Assembly (NCBI GenBank): GCA_020631735.1
Contig: CM036159.1
Span: 24,299,816-24,363,815, forward strand
Direction of reading: 5' to 3'
Source: Saccharum officinarum
Lineage: Eukaryota; Streptophyta; Magnoliopsida; Poales; Poaceae
Length of the DNA: 64,000 nucleotides
The notes under the pieces were generated by a model. The model was not told the DNA's origin and did not search any database. It saw only the letters and a list, made by a program, of their open reading frames with translations. Numbering within the stretch: position 1 is the stretch's first letter; each line of letters starts with the position of its first letter. Below, in pieces: positions 19,816 through 29,802 of the stretch. The translations under genes and the position numbers were made by a program.

Positions 19816-22800
19816 TCATGGTGCATGGTCAAGATTCAATAACCAACCATATGACCTTGATTCACACTTGCTTAAGTCCTCACTATTCTTGGAGTTGGTT
19901 AAGATCTCGCCTAGAGGTCCACCTTGAGGCATCTCCCAAGAGCTTGATATGCAATCCTGCTGCACTTGTGTCATGTTAGGTGTAAGGCAGGTAGATCGTG
20001 GACCGTCTGCAGAATAGAAAGTCGATGAAACTAGCATGGAATCAGAATATTTGTTCTTTTCTGACTCCGTCTTCTCATTCTGGGCTAGGCTGAAATTTTG
20101 AAGGACTGATTGGAGGGATTCAGCATCATGGTGCTGTGTGGAGGAAATGCTCTTGTGGCTAGGCTGGTTGCCACCCCAGGCTTTCAGTATTGTGTCTGAG
20201 TTTGACTCATTTTCCAGTGTGGGACCTAACTTATCTGGTTTGTTCTGCTGCTTCAGTTGAGAGAGCAGGGACAAGGTGGGCTGGCTATTCGTAGAATTAA
20301 GCAGCAAAGAGTTGTCCTCCGTCGGTTTGTTTGCTTTCTCTCTGCTCAACATTGTCCTGAAAATGTGTACAAGGTTTTAGAAATGGGAATTATTATGACT
20401 GCTAAGTGGCAACTAAAATCAAAATAATCTTATATATAACCATAATAACATACTAACACTATTCCAGAATGTAACATACTAACACTATTCCAAAATGTAA
20501 AACCCTGTTCGCTTATCTACTTTTCAGCCATAGAACAGTGTTTTCCTCTCACAACATTTCAGCATAAGCACCAATATAAGCCAAATTTCAGCATAAGCGA
20601 ACAGGGTTTAACATCGTCGGTGCTCTTAATAGGATGCAAGTATTAAGTTGGGATTTTATTATTCAGATATGATGCTAAAACAGGGTGCCTCATATAAGGA
20701 GATGACTCTGGTGGAAGAATATAGTATTTACCTGTTTAAACTATCTGTCCAACAGCTGACAGTGCCTGGCTTGGAGTCATTAACTTTTGCCTTCTTCAAG
20801 CTACCTTGTGGCCCAGCACATGGCAATGAGCTAGCAGCAGCAGGCACCTCCTTGGTGGTCTTTTTGGGTTGGTTTTCCACAGGCTTTCTTGAACGGTGAC
20901 GGTTTCTGTTGATGTGCCGCTCACAGTACTTGTGATCAGCCATTGCCTCCTTGGAGCATCGCCACTTCTTTCCATCTGTTCGTCGGCATCTTCCAGGCTC
21001 TGGGTCAGAGTCTGCATTTGTGTAGCCTTGATAGAGAGGCCTCCAGCTCACTGCATTAGAGAAGTTTGTCAAGCTCTGATTACATTTATATTCAAAGCAA
21101 TACTGTGGTTATTCTTAATGGCATATGATTGTTTGGGTACAAAATGGTGGTAACATTTTGGTGTAAGATCTTTGTAGTTCCATGGCATTCATACATTGAA
21201 CTTAATGATTTGTATTTTCAAATGCTACAGAGCTGCCAACATTTTTATTTACCATGTAACGCTACAAAAGCATCCATTTGTGCAAAATAGTACTTCTCTT
21301 CTATCTTGGTTTATTGCAAGTGCTAGTAGTTTTGAAGTAGAGAACCTTAGTTTTCTGATTCAGAATATGCATGCATACCTCTATTGGATGATCTGAAGCT
21401 CTTGCTGATTGAAATGAGCAGGCTGGAAGGTATGGGGGCCTTTGCATTGAGATACTTGTATATCAGAGCCTGGTGCTCCAGCTCCATCCACTGCGAGGGA
21501 GTAAATGGCCTCTTGGTCCTGGACAGCAGGAAAGCCTGCTCGCTTGGGCCTCCAAAATCCAAGCCTAGCCCTTGTTTAGATGGTGTCAAAATTCCAAGTT
21601 TTTTCACTCTCTCTCCATCACATCAATTTTTAACCGCTTGCATGGAGTATTAAATATAGGTAAAAAAACTAACTAATTACACAGTTTAGTTGTAAATCAC
21701 GAGATGAATCTTTTGAGCCTAGTTGGTCCACGATTGGACGATATTTGTCAAATAAGACGAAAGTGGTACTATTCATCGGTTTGAAATTTTTTCCCAATCT
21801 AAACAAGGGCCTAGATGATGGCGAAACAAGGAGAATATTTAGTCTGACCAAATCTGAAATGCTGAAGCAAAACATCAACCTTATCTCCAGAGACGCGCAT
21901 GGTGAAGGGAGCGCCAAGACAAAAGTGTAAAGGTAAAAAAGCAGATGAAATGTTTACGGGGGCAGCCTTGCCTTGGCCGGGGAGAGAGGGGCCCAGGCCC
22001 CAGGGAGAGCTCTCTAGCGTTGTGCAAATCCCTATGGCCGCTACGCTAGGCCCCTCCATGTAGCATAGCATTCATGAGAGCTCATCAAGTTCCATGAATG
22101 CTGCACCTCTGTTCTCCTTTTGACTTTTGCTTTTCTTTTTGAGGGCTGGTTTAGATGCAAAAATTTTTACAAAATGGGCACCGTAATTTTTTCGTTGTTA
22201 TTTAGTAAATATTGTTCAATCATGGTCTAAATAGGCTTAAAAAATTCGTCTCGTCTATTTCGTCTAAACTGTGTAATTAGTTTTATTTTTTATTTATATT
22301 TAATGCTTCATATATACGTTCAAAGATTCGATGTGACGGAGAATCTACTGTTCTTTTGCAAAATTTTCTGGATGAGAAACACTACTACTGCCGCTGTCTA
22401 TCATGTTTTTTTTTTGCAGAGAACATATCCATCCAAGAACATGCAGAATGGCATCTTGGTTCTACTTCTACTTTCTACAGTGCGTATGGAAGGAGGAATG
22501 AATGGGCACGACATCTTGGTCCTACAGTGTGTATGAAAGGAAGGGAGAATGAACGGGCATTCCCAGGGAAGAATGTGTTGTTGAGGACTGAGGCGGCATC
22601 CAAACCTGAGGGCAATGTGTGAGCCGCCTTGGAGAACCTGAGCATCTTCTGTTCGTCGAGGAAGGGGGAGGGGTAGGGGCCAGCTGCTGCCTGGGTGAGG
22701 GCTGCTCGCTTGAGAAGACCCAGGTCGCCGCTGCCCCTGGGCGATGGCGCGGTGATGGCGATGCCTTGCTGCAGCCCCATCACATCCCCGACTCCGAGCT

Positions 22801-22834
22801 CCATGCCCGCAGCAGCACAAAACTCAGCACTCAT
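19816..22834 (-). CDS. GRF: GROWTH-REGULATING FACTOR transcription factor, copy B
   Basis: Exons (minus): 22606-22834, 21379-21564, 20732-21050, 19816-20356. Exon sizes (229, 186, 319, 541) and phases equal copy A, giving 424 aa with the same QLQ, WRC and GGPLGEIL motifs. The coding exons look identical or nearly so. The difference lies in intron 1, which is 1041 bp here against 582 bp in copy A. It carries a Tourist MITE right at the 3' splice site and a second MITE-like insertion near 22141-22372. A third MITE sits just upstream of the TATA box. The protein should be unchanged if splicing still uses the acceptor next to exon 2. Expression may differ between the copies. Confidence 0.92.
20500..20609. 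mobile_element. Short palindromic MITE in GRF intron 3 (copy B)
   Basis: Same CCCTGTTCGCTTAT inverted repeats as copy A. Confidence 0.75.
20875..20895 (-). promoter_or_regulatory. miR396 target site in GRF mRNA (copy B)
   Basis: Identical to the site in copy A (minus CGTTCAAGAAAGCCTGTGGA). Confidence 0.92.
21568..21810. mobile_element. Tourist-like MITE abutting GRF intron 1 acceptor (copy B only)
   Basis: A 243-bp insertion absent from copy A. It has ends GCCCTTGTTTAGA and TCTAAACAAGGGC and a CTA target duplication (21565-21567, 21811-21813). On the gene strand the duplication is TAG, and its exon-side copy supplies the acceptor AG of exon 2 (exon begins at 21564). The original pyrimidine-containing acceptor context is now on the far side of the MITE. 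Confidence 0.9.
22141..22372. mobile_element. MITE-like insertion in GRF intron 1 (copy B only)
   Basis: Sequence GGGCTGGTTTAGATGCAAAA onward replaces about 20 bases (AATATTATTACTACAATA) of copy A. It contains typical Tourist internal words (AATCATGGTCTAAATAGGC, GATGTGACGGAGAATCT). The right terminus lacks the expected CTAAACCAGCC repeat, so the element seems truncated or rearranged. Confidence 0.7.
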
Positions 22835-23005
22835 TTGGGGGAGAAGGAGAAGAGGCTGCTGATGAGAGAGTGGATGCTGGTGCGCATTGTTGGGGACAGG
22901 CTGGTTGGTTTTGAGGAGAGAGGGAGAGGGAGAGAGAAGGTGGGTGTGCTTTTCGGGTGGGAGGCAGGGTGTGTGTGGTGGCTCTTTGGGGACTTAGGGG
23001 GGTGG

Positions 23006-23016
23006 CCCTTAAATAG
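23006..23016 (-). promoter_or_regulatory. TATA box of GRF (copy B)
   Basis: Minus-strand CTATTTAAGGG about 170 bases upstream of the start codon, as in copy A. Confidence 0.6.
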
Positions 23017-23048
23017 CACCAGTCCTTTCATCCATTCCTTTGGCTTTG

Positions 23049-23287
23049 GCCCTTGTTTAGATTGAAGAAAATTTCAACCCGATGAATAGTATCACTTTCG
23101 TCTTATTTGGCAAATATTGTCCAATCATAGACCAACTAGGCTCAAAAGATTCATCTCATGATTTCCAACTAAACTGTGTAATTAGTTATTTTTTTACCTA
23201 CATTTAATACTCCATACAAGCGGTTAAAAATTGATGTGACGGAGAGAGTGAAAAAACTTGGAACTTTAAGGCAAACTAAACAAGGCC
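23049..23287. mobile_element. Tourist-like MITE in GRF promoter (copy B only)
   Basis: Ends GCCCTTGTTTAG and CTAAACAAGGCC, with a TTG target duplication (23046-23048, 23288-23290). Copy A has the uninterrupted empty site (CTTTGGATGAG). The element starts about 33 bp upstream of the TATA box. Confidence 0.9.
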
Positions 23288-23387
23288 TTGGATGAGTTTT
23301 GAGCGATTTCCTTTTGGGAGTTTTTGAGCTCAAAATACAATACTGTTAGAGTACTGTACAACATTTTCTAGGGTTTTATTATTCAGC

Positions 23388-23460
23388 CTGTTCGCTTTAG
23401 CTTTCAACCGTTTATTTTCAGTGAGTCAGCAGTGTTTTTCTCTCGCACCAAATCAGCCGC
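23388..23460. mobile_element. Fragment of the CCTGTTCGCTT palindromic MITE family
   Basis: CCTGTTCGCTTTAGCTTTCA, then GTGTTTTTCTCTCGCACCAA and ATCAGCCG, resemble the left and middle parts of the element at 9832. The right terminus is lost. Confidence 0.5.
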
Positions 23461-23673
23461 CAAGAGCACCAGTGACAGTGAGTTGACAGCGGGTACCACG
23501 GATGGTGTAGCAGTGAGTTGTTAAAGCAGAATCTCAATCTACAACCAAAGGTGCTAACCCCACACGTAGTATGATTGATGATCACCGAAAGGCCCTACTA
23601 CGGCCCCTGCCTCTTGAAAATAGGTCTGTCTGCGTTTTCTTTCATCGCCATTGGTGTGAAGTGAGTGAACTCA

Positions 23674-23915
23674 GGCCTTGTTCACTTCCCATCCCAATCC
23701 AAAATATTTCCTCTTTCACCCATCACATCAAATCTTTCGACGTATGCATGGAGCATTAAATGTAGGTAAAAAAGATAACTAATTGCATAGTTTGTCTGTA
23801 AATGTCGGGACGAATCTTTTGAGCCTAGTTAGTCCATGATTGACAAATTTTGCCAAATAACAACGACAGATGCTACAGTAACTTTTCACATACTTTTCGC
23901 GAAGTGAACACACCC
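23674..23915. mobile_element. Tourist-like MITE
   Basis: Ends GGCCTTGTTCAC and GTGAACACACCC, with a TCA target duplication (23671-23673, 23916-23918). Confidence 0.88.
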
Positions 23916-23946
23916 TCACATGTCATGTACTCGCCCCAACCTTTAA

Positions 23947-24189
23947 GGCAGTGTTTAGATTGTTCAAAATTCCAAAATTTTACAAGATTCCCGGTCACAT
24001 CAAATCTTTGGACGTAGGCATGGAGCATTAAATGTAGGTAAAAAAAATAACTAATTGCACAGTTTGTCTGTAAATGTCGAGACGAATCTTTTAAGCCTAG
24101 TTAGTCCATGATTGGATAAATTTTACCAAATAACAACGAAAAGTGCTACATGAACTTTACAACCACTTTACACCCGTCTAAGCACACCC
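23947..24189. mobile_element. Tourist-like MITE
   Basis: Ends GGCAGTGTTTAGA and TCTAAGCACACCC, with a TAA target duplication (23944-23946, 24190-24192). It lies 31 bp from the preceding MITE and shares its internal sequence. Confidence 0.87.
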
Positions 24190-24658
24190 TAAGTTTAAGG
24201 GAAAAGGCGTGGTGTGTGTTTGGCGGGGGGGCCGTGGCGGAGAGAGGGGGCGGCGGTACGTTGCGTGAGTAACTTCTGCGAGCTAGTACTGGTACTTGTA
24301 GTTCAATAACTAGAGCTTTTGTATCCTTGCAGGTAAATACGAGGAAGTAAATGGCGAGGCTTCATCCATGTGATGGCCACATTGCTATAAACTGTGGGGT
24401 ATTGACTCCTGGAGGGGTGAGAGTGAGAAAGGAACTTTACTGCTTGAGCCGGCCTTGTTTACCAGTCTTTGTGTGTGATGGTAAAAGATGTGCCCCATCC
24501 CATAATTCCCATCTCGGTGAAACCTTGTGGAGTACGACTACTGCGGTAAGATTGAGCCTTAAACAAACATGTACTAGTAGTAAGTACGTAAGGCTAACTT
24601 GACATTTACGAATATATTATTACTAGAGCATGGGGAGATCTTACCCGCTGGGTCTCCA

Positions 24659-25057
24659 GATACCCCTGTCCTTCACCCTGTTTGCCTATGAAATAGTATT
24701 TCATAAGCCAAATTTCAGCATAAACGGCCTAACACGAGGACGAGGTGTAATTGCTGCAGTAATACTGGTAACAGGAGCAGGCACTCCTACCGCTACTAGG
24801 CCAGCTTGGTTGGGGCGCCCTGATCGCTTGAACGTATTAGCTTAGCTTATCAGTCATGGTATAGTATTTTTTTTTCTCATAACAAATCAGCCAACGGTAC
24901 TTTCAATCATGGTTTATCAGAAAACAGGGCGCGGTCTCCCGATACCCCTATCCTTTGCTTTAGGCCTCTACTGAAGCAAGCACAAACACGATGACGAGGT
25001 GTTCTTGCCGCAGTAACAGGAGCAGGCACTCCTACCGCCACAGCTTGATCGCTTGGT
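24659..25057. repeat. Imperfect local duplication
   Basis: A segment around GATACCCCTGTCCTT with AACAGGAGCAGGCACTCCTA (about 24659-24830) recurs as GATACCCCTATCCTT with the same 20-mer (about 24951-25055). The second copy has internal deletions. The DNA between them resembles the CCTGTT MITE family (24679-24730, 24850-24920). Confidence 0.65.
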
Positions 25058-25159
25058 CAAAATCTGGCTGATCTGGCTGGTTTTTGTAAGAGAAAAACAC
25101 TACTAAATGACTGACTGATCTGACTGATAATCTCGATCCTACTCAAAGAGATACACGTA

Positions 25160-25960
25160 CGTGTTCTCAAAACATGCCATGCCACAGTCCACAGCCCGGC
25201 GCTGTTCGCAAACATGGCATATGGGTCCGCCAAAGGCAAACAAAGTACGGCTGCCGCGCGTCCACCGGCCTGCCGCTGCTGCGCTGCGCGGTCACGAGGT
25301 AGAGGTGACGCTTTTCAAGTCCCCTCGCTCGCCCAGTCCCGCCCTGGGGGCTCGGGCTTCATTCATTGCCCTTGCCCAGTCCGCACGCGTCCGGCGTCCG
25401 CTCGCCGTCGCCGGGCATTCGTGGCAGCCTGGCAGGGCTATTTACTCCAGGCGCTCGCGGATGGACCAGTTTGCTTTCCTCTCTCGCATTGGGTTGGGTC
25501 TCGCACTCTCGGACCCCGTCCTCTTGATAGCTGGAGCACACATTTTTGCCTTGGCAGTAGTTGCTCCAGAACTCCCCGTGGCCCGTGCTCGTGCTGCCAC
25601 ATGCGGTGGTGCCTGCCGCTCTCTGGCGAGCAGAGCAGCCAAAGCCCAAGCATCATGTGATGTGAGTTTCAAGGGAGGGGGCTCGGTCGGCCGCTGCTGG
25701 GACTGGGAGGGGCCCCGTGGCACTGGCACGCACGGCACCAACCCAGCTTCATACGGCGCGGCGGCCCAATTTGTTTGTCATGACAAGGACGACGAAAGGC
25801 CGAGAGGCAGGTTTTTACTTTTTTTGTCGGTAATGGGTTTACAATTTTTTATAAGGTTGCGAAACCAGAATTTTAGAATTGTTTTTGTTTATTGGAAATA
25901 TTATAGAATCAGATTTTTGGAATTATTTGTTGGATACTAGCACTGATGAAGATGCTTATA
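25160..25960. other. GC-rich island, no recognisable gene
   Basis: A 259-codon plus frame and overlapping frames on the other strand exist, but the translations are Arg/Ala/Pro-rich and show no domain. High GC alone explains the open frames. It may be a decayed promoter or captured exon. Confidence 0.4.
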
Positions 25961-26115
25961 GAAACAGGTTGGTGGTGAGGTGGCCGAGATGCTCACGCAC
26001 TGGCACTCGACTATAAAGCCGCGGCAAATGCACACGCACACGCACTCACACTGCCGAACGCTGTTAGCGCACAGTGGCGTTCCTCCCTGCATGCCAGGAG
26101 CACGGGTGTCATTTA

Positions 26116-26377
26116 GGCCTCGTTTAGTTCGGCGAATTGGGGAGAAAAACACTATATCAGAATTCCTGTAACATTTTTGTTTGTATTTGGTAAAAATTAT
26201 CCAAATTTTGACTAACTAGGCTTAAAATGTTCATCTCGCAAAGTACAACAAAACTGTGCAATTAGTTTTTGATTTCATCAACATTTAGTACTCCATGCAT
26301 TTGCCGACATTTTGATGTGACAGGGAATTTTCTTTTTTATAGTGAAATTTGGAGAGAATTGGGGGACTAAACAGGGC
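26116..26377. mobile_element. Tourist-like MITE
   Basis: Ends GGCCTCGTTTAGTTC and GGACTAAACAGGGC, with a TTA target duplication (26113-26115, 26378-26380). Confidence 0.88.
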
Positions 26378-26692
26378 TTACGGGAGAGCCTGCGTGGGAC
26401 CTTGGCTGTTTTTATGTTATGTATAGTGGCGTCATCATTCATCGATCCCCCTCGCTCCCTAGGCCCTAGCTATATGACTGTTGTGTGTGTGTGCGTGGGG
26501 TGCAGCCAGGACAGACAGCCGAGATTTGACGGAACCTCTGCACGGCGCGCTGGGATACGCGGCGCCGACCCCTCCGTTTTAAACACCCCTTTCAATTCTC
26601 GCGTCTCGCCACCGCACGGTAGTAGTACAGTACCTGCTACTAGCTCTGAGTACGTACGTACGACCTCAGGTACGTACGGTGCAGGGGTATTG

Positions 26693-26934
26693 CGCCTTGT
26701 TTAGTTTGCCTCAAAGTTCCAAGTTTTTTCACTCTCTCTCCATCACATCAATTTTTAACCGCTTGCATGGAGTATTAAATGTAGGTTAAAAAAATAACTA
26801 ATTACACAGTTTAGTTGGAAATCACGAGATGAATCTTTTGAGCCTAGTTGGTCCATGATTGGACAATATTTGCCAAATAAGACGAAAGTGGTACTATTCA
26901 TCGGGTTGAAATTTTCTTCAATCTAAACAAGGGC
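26693..26934. mobile_element. Tourist-like MITE
   Basis: Ends CGCCTTGTTTAG and CTAAACAAGGGC, with a TTG target duplication (26690-26692, 26935-26937). Internally very close to the element at 23049 in reverse orientation. Confidence 0.88.
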
Positions 26935-27161
26935 TTGCTGTCAATTGTGCAGCTTCGCGCACAAGCCATCAATGCGATTTGATGTCTCATGATGTGCCCG
27001 CTGCAACAGTGGCCGTTCCCCTGCTCGATAGATCCTGTCCCGTGGATGTGGGCAAGGCCGAAGGCCCGGCAATGGCGGTCGGTACGCGCGGCCGCGTAAA
27101 ATACGAGACTCCGGCCGCGTTTTCGGCGGCCGAGGTGGCCGGGCCAACGTAAAATGACTAA

Positions 27162-27501
27162 GGGGTGTTTAGTTTCTCCTCAAAATTTTTCACTCCGTCA
27201 CATCATATGTTTGACACATATATGAAGTATTAAATGTAGACGAAAATAATAACTAATTACACAAATTATAATAAATTTGTGAGACGAATTTTTTAAGCCT
27301 AATTAATCTATGATTTGATAATGCCGTGCTACAATAAACATATGCTAATAACGGATTAATTAGGCTTAATAAATTCGTCTCGCGATTTGCAGACAAGTTA
27401 TGTAATTAATTTTTTTATTAGTATCTGAATACCCCTTCCGATATTTCATAAAACATCTGATATGACATCTCAAAATTTTTCGGGCAAGAACTCAGCACCC
27501 C
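27162..27501. mobile_element. Tourist-like MITE
   Basis: Starts GGGGTGTTTAGT and ends CTCAGCACCCC, with a TAA target duplication (27159-27161, 27502-27504). It is 340 bp and carries the ATTAGGCTTAATAAATTCG core seen in the MITE at 7323. Confidence 0.85.
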
Positions 27502-27646
27502 TAAGGTTCCTGTACCTGGAACAGCGCGCGGTTTTGAATACTCCAGCCGCCTCTCCACTTCTCTAGTCTCCACCCGTATAGGAGTATACACAGCAGTGAG
27601 TATGTGCGTGAGCTCCTAGCCCCGGCTCAAGATCATGCGTCCTGTT

Positions 27647-28421
27647 CCCGCAGGTCGCTGAAGAGCCCTAGCGCCGCCGCCGCCGCAGCAGCCGCCGCCC
27701 CCGTCGTCCACCACCGCTGGTCCCCCTCCCTTCTCCTCCGGCATCTCGCCGGGGGCTGAAGGGAGTGGGGATCCATTGTTTTTAATAAGTTTTTCCCAGT
27801 AAATCGAGTCATTAGGGTTAGCGTCTCTCCATGCCAAATTACTTGGTACTGGAGTTTTATCTCCTCCTTCTCCTCATCTCTGTTGACGGTGAAGGAGAAG
27901 GGTGGAATCGTCTTCTCCATGGCGGCTCCGTTGAAGATGAGGGCGACGACAGCAGCGTCAGCATCTTCATCGACATGACGACATGGAGACTTTGGTTTCC
28001 GGACGACGGCATCAAGGCGGAGATGATGTCGCCGTCATGGAATAATTTTCTCCGGTCTTTTCTCCGTTTTGTTGTGGTTAGATCTGGCCACGATGAAGGA
28101 CTAGGGAGAATAATTTTCAGATCAGTCTTCCTCACTCTTCGGTGGCAGAAAGAAGAAGAAGGAAGACACCAGAAAGAAGAAGTTCCTCAATTCCGCCTAC
28201 AGGAATGTTGGCCGTTGTTCGTTGGGCATTTGTTCTCAGGCCATTTGCCGAGTGTTTGCCTGTGCGGTCATCCATACTGCAAAGCATTTAACAGGTTAGG
28301 TTTTGAGTTGTGCTTTTCACAGCGTGGGTACTATTTTGTAATCCAGAGTGCTTGTAATGTGTTGATGTACCCAGCTATCATATAATATAATTCTTCTTTC
28401 GTCGCAAAAAAAAAAAAAAAA
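27647..28421 (+). mobile_element. Poly-A-tailed retroposed insertion
   Basis: A perfect 18-bp direct repeat, AAGATCATGCGTCCTGTT, flanks the insert (27629-27646 and 28422-28439). The insert ends in a run of about 17 or more A after TTCTTTCGTCGC. Long variable target duplications plus a 3' poly-A are the mark of L1-type target-primed reverse transcription. The body contains a 184-codon plus frame (27831-28385; WRLWFPDDGIKAEMM, LCGHPYCKAFNRLG) that I do not recognise, so it may be a processed gene copy or a short non-autonomous LINE. The sharp 5' end is GC-rich. Confidence 0.85.
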
Positions 28422-28439
28422 AAGATCATGCGTCCTGTT

Positions 28440-28977
28440 TCTTTGTAGATACAGTACTCATTTTATTAGTGATGGAAATTTAGTGTGCTGCGTCTGTACG
28501 ACGCCGTTTTATCGCATACAGTATGAGTCAATGCGCAAAACAATTTGAAACGAGATACCAACCACAAAGCAACATTAATTTCTATAGGCATCAGCTTCAT
28601 CTGAGGTGCAGCCAGCTAACATCTATATATAGCTAGCTTCTATAAGCTCAAGTCGTGTTAGTCAAGACAATATATAGCTGGTTGTGCAACGATAAGTGAT
28701 TAAGTGAGGTTAGTTTATCTTGATGCACTAGACATCATCAGCAATCCCTCAATCAGTGGCGGAGGCAGGAATATTTTTCAGGTATGGCATGTTTATAAAG
28801 ATCAAACATGTATAATGTAACTATCAACTATGCATGGACGCACTAAAATATTATCTAAATATGTATATTACTTTGTGATCAACAAATATAATAGAAATCT
28901 AAGAGTAAAGCATTGGCACTTAAAATACCTTACTAAATAAAGATTACATAGATGATTGATCACCAATTTACTATCTA
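28440..28977. other. No gene seen; possible hAT end
   Basis: AT-rich. CAGTGGCGGAGGCAGG near 28755 resembles a hAT terminus, but I find no partner end or 8-bp duplication. Confidence 0.45.
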
Positions 28978-29180
28978 CTCCCTCCGTCATGTAATACAGT
29001 GCATTCTAGCACTCAAAATTTGTCCTCGAAAAATAATTTTACATTAAATACTTTCCATTTATCAATCAATCACCATTAATCACGTTGATGATAGCGTCTG
29101 ATTAGGAAATAAGATGATAGTACATGCGTCTTTTATGTTCTCTCTTAATTTGTCTTAATATTTCTGGAACGTAGAGGGAG
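28978..29180. mobile_element. Stowaway (Tc1/mariner) MITE
   Basis: Begins CTCCCTCCGTC and ends GTAGAGGGAG, flanked by TA on both sides (28976-28977, 29181-29182): the Stowaway TIR and target. Length 203 bp. Confidence 0.85.
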
Positions 29181-29573
29181 TATGTTAACTTGACAAACCT
29201 AGAGATGATTTGCAAAGCATAGACACATAGAGAATATGGGAGCTGCTAGTGCTAAATGCTTTGGCAAAAATACTCTTGAAATCTGTATAAAAATCACAAG
29301 ACAAAAAAGGCAAACAATGTTATCAAATTAAATAGCACTCAAAGGTAGAGTTTTCAGAATTCTAATTTCTCAAATAAAAAAAGATTACCTTTCATCACAC
29401 ATTTGCTCTTCTTCTTTGGTGCCATAGTTGTTCCTCTGTAAATAGTGTCATATCTATCAGCTTTGTTACTGTGTTCCCCTCTTAATGATTCTGTGTTTTT
29501 GTTCTGTGTTTCCTATTAATGTGTAGGTGCATTATCGCACACTGCAGGGAAAGAACCACACTCGGGGCGTGTT
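29181..29573. other. No gene seen
   Basis: AT-rich, no coding signal on either strand. Confidence 0.6.
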
Positions 29574-29802
29574 TAGATTGCAAAATTTTTTTGAAAATTT
29601 CTGTAGCACTTTCGTTGTTATTTGGTAAAATTTATCCAACCATAGACTAACTAGGCTCAAAAGATTCGTCTCGACATTTACAGACAAACTGTACAATTAG
29701 TTATTTTTTACCTACATTTAATGCTCCAGGCATACGTCTAAAGATTCGATGTGACGGATACTGTAGCACTTTTTGAAAAAGTTTTTGAAAACTAAACAAG
29801 GG
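29574..29802. mobile_element. Tourist-like MITE
   Basis: Ends GGCGTGTTTAGATTG and AAACTAAACAAGGGC, with standard Tourist internal words. The flanks are TCG and TTG, so the target duplication is imperfect and the exact ends are uncertain by 1-2 bases. Confidence 0.75.

Noticed and set aside
25161..25940. A 259-codon plus-strand frame
   Set aside because: GC-driven frame with an AT-rich, Phe/Arg-rich tail, no domain, no splice or start support, and equally long frames on the other strand.
27831..28385. A 184-codon frame as an active gene
   Set aside because: It lies within a retroposed insert with poly-A tail and target duplication, so it is described as part of that element.
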